From contig CAWGBF010000009.1 in the NCBI GenBank assembly GCA_963820775.1, positions 1-64,000 of the forward strand: 64,000 bases of DNA. The letters run 5' to 3'. The stretch comes from Roseiarcus sp963820775 (GTDB lineage: Bacteria > Pseudomonadota > Alphaproteobacteria > Rhizobiales > Beijerinckiaceae). The notes beneath the pieces were generated by a model, which saw only the letters and a program-made list of their open reading frames with translations, had not been told where the DNA came from and ran no database searches. The translations under genes were made by a program, and so were the position numbers. Below are positions 58,007-64,000 of the stretch, piece after piece. Each line of letters begins with the position of its first letter. The first letter of the stretch is position 1.

Positions 58007-59497
58007 CTAACTCGCCTCAGCCAGGAGCGACAATTGCTGGCGTCCGGGATCGCCGAACTGATCGACGAGACGGGTTGGGTAGTCGCCCGTGAAGCAATGG
58101 TCGGTGAACTGCGGCTGCCTCATGTTGCGGCCGGAATAGCCCATCGCGCGATAAATTCCGTCGACGGAGAGGAACGCCAGACTGTCGGCGCCGACAAATC
58201 GCCGCATCCCCTCGAGGTCCATGCGGGCGGCCAGCAGTTGGTCGCGTTCGGGCGTGTCGATGCCGTAAAAGTCGGGATGGGTGATCGGAGGCGACGAGAT
58301 GCGGAAATGAACCTCGCGCGCGCCGGCTTCCCGCATCATCTGCATGATCTTGATGCTGGTGGTGCCGCGCACGATCGAATCGTCGATCAACACGATCCGC
58401 TTGCCCTCGACGACGGCGCGATTGGCGTTGTGCTTCATCCGAACGCCGAGCTCGCGGATTGACTGCGTCGGCTGAATGAATGTGCGCCCGACATAATGGT
58501 TGCGGATGATGCCGAGTTCGAACGGCAGGCCGCAGGCGCGCGCATAGCCGATCGCGGCCGGAACGCCGGAATCGGGGACCGGCACGACCACGTCGGCGTC
58601 AGCCGGAGCCTCGCGCGCCAGCTCCGCTCCCATCGCCTTGCGGGCGTCGTAGACCGACCGGCCATGAACGATCGAATCAGGCCGGGCGAAATAGATGTAT
58701 TCGAAGATGCAGGGCCGAGCCGCCTGCCTGGGCAGCGGAAAGAAGCTCTTCACCCCGTCGCCGTCGATGACCACCACTTCGCCGTTCTCGATGTCGCGGA
58801 CGAATTTTGCTCCGATGATGTCGAGCGCGCAGGTCTCCGAGCACAGGATCGGGCTGCCTTCGAACTCGCCGAGCACCAGCGGGCGGATGCCGAGCGGATC
58901 GCGCGCGCCGATGAGCTTCTTGTTGGTCAGCGCGACCAGCGCGTAGGCGCCCTCGATCTCAGCTAGCGCCTCGACGAAACGGTCGACGATCTTTGGGCGG
59001 CGCGAGCGCGCGGCGAGCAAGAGCACCACTTCCGTATCGCTGGTGGACTGGCAGATCGCGCCGCCGCGAATGAGCTCCCGGCGCAGCGTCAGCCCGTTGG
59101 TCAGATTGCCGTTGTGGGCGACCGCGAGGCCGCCGGCCTCGAGTTCGGCGAACAGCGGCTGGACATTGCGCAATATCGTGTCGCCGGTCGTCGAATAGCG
59201 CACATGGCCGATCGCCGACCGTCCCGGCAAGCGGTCGATCGTCGCGCCGCTCGAGAAATGATCGCCGACCAGCCCCTGCCGGCGCTCCGAGTGGAACCGG
59301 ACGCCGTCGAAAGCGACAATGCCTGCGGCTTCCTGGCCGCGGTGCTGCAGCGCGTGCAGCCCGAGCGCAACAATTGCAGCGGCGTTGGGGTGATCGAAAA
59401 TGCCAAAGACGCCGCATTCCTCGCGGAGCCGGTCCCCGTCTGGGTCGAAGCCGCCTTGGCTTGACGGGTCCGAGGCCAATTCCGGCGCCGTCTGCAT
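58007..59497 (-). CDS. purF: Amidophosphoribosyltransferase
   Basis: 496-aa first enzyme of de novo purine synthesis. The Ntn glutaminase nucleophile is Cys28 in REECGVFGIF, so the first 27 residues are a removable propeptide. HALQHRGQEAAGI, HVRYSTTGDT and HNGNLTNG follow; the PRPP loop is VLIDDSIVRGTTS. Start ATG 59,497 overlaps the cvpA stop (TGATG), the standard cvpA-purF operon. The longer frame upstream is a shadow of cvpA. Confidence 0.95.
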   Translation of the reverse strand: MQTAPELASDPSSQGGFDPDGDRLREECGVFGIFDHPNAAAIVALGLHALQHRGQEAAGIVAFDGVRFHSERRQGLVGDHFSSGATIDRLPGRSAIGHVRYSTTGDTILRNVQPLFAELEAGGLAVAHNGNLTNGLTLRRELIRGGAICQSTSDTEVVLLLAARSRRPKIVDRFVEALAEIEGAYALVALTNKKLIGARDPLGIRPLVLGEFEGSPILCSETCALDIIGAKFVRDIENGEVVVIDGDGVKSFFPLPRQAARPCIFEYIYFARPDSIVHGRSVYDARKAMGAELAREAPADADVVVPVPDSGVPAAIGYARACGLPFELGIIRNHYVGRTFIQPTQSIRELGVRMKHNANRAVVEGKRIVLIDDSIVRGTTSIKIMQMMREAGAREVHFRISSPPITHPDFYGIDTPERDQLLAARMDLEGMRRFVGADSLAFLSVDGIYRAMGYSGRNMRQPQFTDHCFTGDYPTRLVDQFGDPGRQQLSLLAEAS

Positions 59498-60219
59498 CAC
59501 TGCCGGGGAGCCGGAGCGAATGGAGCGTTCTTGTTGATCAAGGCGTCGAGCTTCTGCTTGTCCATGGCGGAGCCGCTGCTCCCTCCCGCGGTCGAATCGG
59601 GCTGTTTCTGCGCTGGCGACGGTATAGCAATCGATTGATCGTCCTCGGTCTTCGGGCGCGACGCGGCGGCGTTGTTCGTCGGCGCGAACGCGTTCGTCGC
59701 TGCGTTCGCGCGCGACTCGATCCAGCCATTGATCGTCTCGGCCGCGTCCGTCGGCAGCAGGGCGACGATTCGATTGGCCGTCTCGGTGAGGACCGGCCGC
59801 GTCCTGGCGTTCTTGACCCATTCCGGTTGCTGCTTCTCCGAGACCAGCCAGTTGAAAATGGCGAAAGCCACGACCGCAAGGAGAAAGCCCCTGGCGACAC
59901 CGAACACGAAGCCCAGCGACCGGTCGAGGGCGCCAATCTTGCTGTCGAGGATCACGTCGGACAGTCGAACCGTGAACAGCGACACGACGATCAACGTGAC
60001 GAAGAACACAAGCGCCGCGGCGGCCGCCTGCGCGATGACCTCCTTATGGATATAGGGAGTCAGGTAAGGCATGAGAATAGGGTAGAAGTAATAAGCGGAG
60101 GCGGCGGCTGCGGCCCACGAGGCGATCGCGAGAACCTCTCGCGTGAAACCCCGCATCATGGACAAAAGCGCCGATACAAGAACGATGCCGAGAACCGCAA
60201 GATCGAGATAAGATGGCAT
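59497..60219 (-). CDS. cvpA: CvpA family membrane protein
   Basis: 240-aa protein with four membrane segments in the first 130 residues (DLAVLGIVLVSALLSMMRGFTREVLAI; LTPYIHKEVIAQAAAAALVFFVTLIVVSLF; LGFVFGVARGFLLAVVAFAIF) and a variable C-terminal tail. CvpA is linked to envelope stress and, in E. coli, colicin V production. It is upstream of and overlapping purF. Confidence 0.9.
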   Translation of the reverse strand: MPSYLDLAVLGIVLVSALLSMMRGFTREVLAIASWAAAAASAYYFYPILMPYLTPYIHKEVIAQAAAAALVFFVTLIVVSLFTVRLSDVILDSKIGALDRSLGFVFGVARGFLLAVVAFAIFNWLVSEKQQPEWVKNARTRPVLTETANRIVALLPTDAAETINGWIESRANAATNAFAPTNNAAASRPKTEDDQSIAIPSPAQKQPDSTAGGSSGSAMDKQKLDALINKNAPFAPAPRQ

Positions 60220-60310
60220 AGGCGAGAGAACCTCGTCGCGACGGTCTACGCGCCCCTGAGCTGTCTGGCGGGCCCGCGCGAGCGCCTTATAACCAAGCCG
60301 CCCCCCTTCG

Positions 60311-61732
<1,422 letters not shown>

Positions 61733-61924
61733 CGCGCCGCACTCGCAGGTTTGCCGGGACCTGTCGAGAGGCTTCGTTGGCCGCTTCGCCGCATTTCCAG
61801 CCGGGCGCGCGGCCATGGCGTCAACCGTCTTTAACGAATGCGGCGGCGCAGCCACAAATCATTCAGCCGGCATTCAAAGAATCCTGGTTAGGCATGCTTC
61901 ACCACGAAACCGAAAGGCGAATCC

Positions 61925-62203
61925 ATGCGAAGAACCCTGATTGCCTCTGCCTTTGCCCTCGTCGGCCTGTCGGCCGCAGCGCCCTGTCAAGCAATGCCTT
62001 TCGCGCCGGCCGACGAAGCGAGCTCCGGCGTCACGCTCGTTGCTTACGGCTGCGGCCCTGGCTTCACTCGTGGACCGTACGGTCACTGTCATCCGATGGG
62101 CTATCTCCCGCCCCGGCCGGCTTACGGCTACCACCCCTACGCGCACCCTCATGCCTACGGCCGCCATTGCTGGTGGCGCGGTGGCGTGCGCGTCTGCAAC
62201 TAA
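61925..62203 (+). CDS. GCG_CRPN-type secreted small protein
   Basis: 92-aa protein with signal peptide (residues 1-23, ending CQAM). The mature part VAYGCGPGFTRGPYGHCHPMG matches the GCG_CRPN prefix domain seen in methylotrophic alphaproteobacteria, and the rest is rich in His, Tyr, Gly and Pro. Function unknown; the His-rich tail (YGYHPYAHPHAYGRHCW) could bind metal. A hairpin follows at 62212. Confidence 0.8.
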   Translation: MRRTLIASAFALVGLSAAAPCQAMPFAPADEASSGVTLVAYGCGPGFTRGPYGHCHPMGYLPPRPAYGYHPYAHPHAYGRHCWWRGGVRVCN

Positions 62204-62211
62204 GCGAACGC

Positions 62212-62244
62212 GAGGCGCTGGTCTTTCCTTAAGTCCAGCGCCTC
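62212..62244. terminator. Hairpin between GCG_CRPN-type gene and GST gene
   Basis: 10-bp arms (62212-62221 with 62235-62244) around a 13-nt loop, between convergent genes. No clear T run. Confidence 0.55.
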
Positions 62245-62262
62245 ACGCCCCGGCGCTTCTTC

Positions 62263-62874
62263 TCAAGCCTCGGCGCTGGGCCTGGCCTTCAGGGTCTCGC
62301 GCCAGCGGTTGAGATGGACGAGCTCGGGCGGGATCGCGATGCGCGCGGACTTGGCGAAGTCGAGCGCCACCAGCCCGGTGATGTCGGCGACGGTGAAGCG
62401 GTCGCCGGCGATGAACGGCCGGTCGCTCAAGGTCTCATCGACAATCGCCATCGCATGAAGCGCCCTTGGCCGATTGGCCGCCGCCCAATCGGGAACCTGT
62501 GGATTTTCCATTTCCGCCATGCGCGGATGGGTGTGGCGCAACACCTGCGCGATCGGCATGAGGAGGCGCAATTCGAGCTGGCGCTGCCACATCTCGATCA
62601 TCGCCTGTTCGACCGGCGTTAAGCCAAACAGGTTCGGCTCCGGCCAAAGCGCCTCGATATACCGGCAGATGGCGATCGATTCGGCGATCCTCGTCCCGTC
62701 GTCGAGCTCAAGGATCGGAATGGTCTGAAAGGGATTGAGGCCTGCGAATTCCGACGTCTTGTGCTCGAGCTTGCCGAGATCGACCTCGACGCGCGGAATC
62801 GAGACGCCCTTTTCCGCGAGGAAAATGCGCACGCGGCGCGGGCTCGGCGCCAAATTCGAGTTGTAGAGCTTCAT
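62263..62874 (-). CDS. Glutathione S-transferase family protein
   Basis: 203-aa GST. Thioredoxin-like N-domain: MKLYNSNLAPSPRRVRIFLAEKG, then NPFQTIPILELDDGTRIAESIAICRYIE (cis-Pro and glutathione-binding ES). The helical C-domain has IAGDRFTVADITGLVALDF (the SLADI-type motif). ATG 62,874. Substrate unknown; stress or detoxification likely. Confidence 0.9.
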   Translation of the reverse strand: MKLYNSNLAPSPRRVRIFLAEKGVSIPRVEVDLGKLEHKTSEFAGLNPFQTIPILELDDGTRIAESIAICRYIEALWPEPNLFGLTPVEQAMIEMWQRQLELRLLMPIAQVLRHTHPRMAEMENPQVPDWAAANRPRALHAMAIVDETLSDRPFIAGDRFTVADITGLVALDFAKSARIAIPPELVHLNRWRETLKARPSAEA

Positions 62875-62894
62875 GCCGCTATCCTCGGCGCTTT

Positions 62895-62963
62895 CCCCTT
62901 CTCCCTCTGGGAGAAGGAGGTCGGTCACCCTCACCCTCACCCTCTCCCAGAGGGAGAGGGGAG
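62895..62963. repeat. Palindromic repeat pair upstream of GST
   Basis: Two palindromic units, tctccctctgggaga and tctcccagagggaga, about 25 nt apart, with caccctcaccctcaccctc tandem hexamers between. Typical dispersed intergenic palindromes. Confidence 0.55.
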
Positions 62964-63086
62964 CGCTAACAACGTTAATAAAATTATCCTCAACAGTCTC
63001 TCAATTCCAAGCCATTGCGTCAGGGGCTCGTTAATCAATTGAGCCGCATGATCGACGCGGGTAAGTGCGTTGCGTGTCGGGCGGCT

Positions 63087-64000
63087 ATGCGGGTTGTCGG
63101 GGCGGATCTAGGCGGCGGCGGGAGTGGCGGCAAGGCCGATTCCGAGGCCGCCGCGCGCCGGCGCAAGATGACCATCCAGCTCAGAGAGGCGCGGCGGTCC
63201 CTCTCCGAGCCCGATGCGATCCCCAGCCATTCGAGCGCGATGGTGCGCCTGTTCGCCGAGATCAACCGCAGCGCCACGCCGATGCTGGGGATCATCGCGC
63301 TCGGCGTCTGCGCGACGTCGTTGGCCTGGCTCGACGCAGGCCCGCTCGCGACCTGGATCGCCTTCATCGCCTGCGCGATTCTGACCGGCTATTCGCTGCC
63401 GATCGCCTTTCTCGACTCGAGCGACCAGGACAAGACGGCCGGGGTCTGGCGGCGCAAGTTCATCCTTTCTACGGCGCTCAGCGGTTCGGCTTGGGCCTAT
63501 CTCATCGTCACGCTGCTCGAAAAGAGCGACCCGAACGCGCAGGCGTTCGCCATTATCGTGATGCTCCTCGTCTCGACCGTGATGTCGCTGCTGGCGGCGG
63601 CTATTCCCGCGGCGTTCGTCGCCGGCATGCTGCCGATGATCATAGGCGTAGTTCTCTTTTACGCCCCCCGTCTGCACGGGGCGGCGCTGCCGACGGCGGC
63701 GCTGTCGATCGGCGTCATCGGCTATTTCCTCGTCGTCGCGCGGCGCCTGCACGCCGCCGCGTCGCAGAACATGTCGTTTCAGGCGGAAAAGGACTCGCTG
63801 ATCGCCGAACTCGAGCAGGCCAAGCTCAATTCGGACGAGGCGCGCCGCCGCGCCGAAGGCGCCAATCTGGCCAAGTCGCGCTTTCTGGCCACGATGAGCC
63901 ATGAGCTGCGCACGCCGCTCAACGCGGTGCTTGGGTTCTCCGAAGTGATGAAGGGCGAATTGTTCGGCCCGCACGCGGTGCCGGCTTATAAGGAATATTC
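63087..64000 (+). CDS. pleC: PleC-like sensor histidine kinase (3' end outside window)
   Basis: N-terminal part of a DivK-directed kinase/phosphatase. After a basic N-terminus come membrane segments (LGIIALGVCATSLAWLDAGPL; TWIAFIACAILTGYSLPIAF; SGSAWAYLIVTLL; AFAIIVMLLVSTVMSLLAAA; VAGMLPMIIGVVLFYA), a coiled coil (AELEQAKLNSDEARRRAEGANLAKSRF) and the H-box MSHELRTPLNAVLGFSEVM followed by KGELFGP. The ATPase domain lies beyond the window. Start ATG at 63,087 is inferred; a slightly earlier start is possible. Confidence 0.82.
   Translation, partial: MRVVGADLGGGGSGGKADSEAAARRRKMTIQLREARRSLSEPDAIPSHSSAMVRLFAEINRSATPMLGIIALGVCATSLAWLDAGPLATWIAFIACAILTGYSLPIAFLDSSDQDKTAGVWRRKFILSTALSGSAWAYLIVTLLEKSDPNAQAFAIIVMLLVSTVMSLLAAAIPAAFVAGMLPMIIGVVLFYAPRLHGAALPTAALSIGVIGYFLVVARRLHAAASQNMSFQAEKDSLIAELEQAKLNSDEARRRAEGANLAKSRFLATMSHELRTPLNAVLGFSEVMKGELFGPHAVPAYKEY

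Overview
GC-rich DNA from an alphaproteobacterium, most likely a Hyphomicrobiales methylotroph or methanotroph-type organism. The placement rests on two phasins, an ftfL gene of the serine cycle, split methylmalonyl-CoA mutase genes, PdhS/PleC-type histidine kinases, a cvpA-purF pair, a GCG_CRPN-like secreted protein and an A73 discriminator on tRNA-His. This is inference from gene content; no 16S gene is present.

Layout. (1) 1-7.5 kb: the edge of an integrative/plasmid-like conjugative element, mostly on the minus strand (lytic transglycosylase, TraF peptidase, DUF2840, a small partition-type protein, ParA, RepA, AlpA-type HTH, DUF2285 proteins, XRE regulator, DUF736, a membrane protein). 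It is decaying: repA has an amber stop, and parA and the DUF2285 gene carry 1-nt frameshifts. Three 16-bp iterons lie between repA and parA. (2) 7.5-9.5 kb: remnants, including an internally deleted IS5 transposase. (3) 9.5-16.8 kb: GNAT acetyltransferase, zwf, prmA, an isolated AT-rich TIR-domain gene, and a divergent DHFR-like/HxlR pair. (4) 16.9-21.2 kb: an IS cluster (IS5, truncated IS256, broken IS110) beside a truncated 2-hydroxyacid dehydrogenase. (5) 21.2-25.65 kb: PdhS-like kinase, two phasins and tRNA-His. (6) 25,603-42,627: a 17-kb element integrated in tRNA-His, bounded by 52-bp perfect direct repeats. It holds a tyrosine integrase, an HTH protein, an SSB-like protein, an SF3-type helicase, a Topo VI-A/Spo11-like TOPRIM protein, a possible terminase small subunit and a TerL, but no portal, capsid or tail gene, so it looks like a phage satellite. 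Its left half carries cargo (PEP-CTERM protein, Rrf2 regulator, secreted protein, small orphan genes, repeats). (7) 42.6-44.8 kb: a palindromic repeat and two broken catabolic genes. (8) 44.9-64 kb: mainly housekeeping genes: inositol monophosphatase, ICMT-like methyltransferase, ftfL, aldo-keto reductase, methylmalonyl-CoA mutase subunits, DUF1127, trmFO, DUF4331, purF, cvpA, radA, GCG_CRPN-like protein, glutathione transferase, and the 5' part of a PleC-like kinase.

A recurring theme is single-base insertion or deletion, usually in short homopolymers, in otherwise well conserved genes (parA, DUF2285, zwf, the DHFR-like gene, ssb, the helicase, mcmA and others). Either the assembly has residual indel errors or the strain is losing genes; reads or PCR would decide. 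Substitution stops (repA, IS5 remnant, hydroxyacid dehydrogenase) and a 12-bp tandem duplication in the aldolase are harder to explain as sequencing error.
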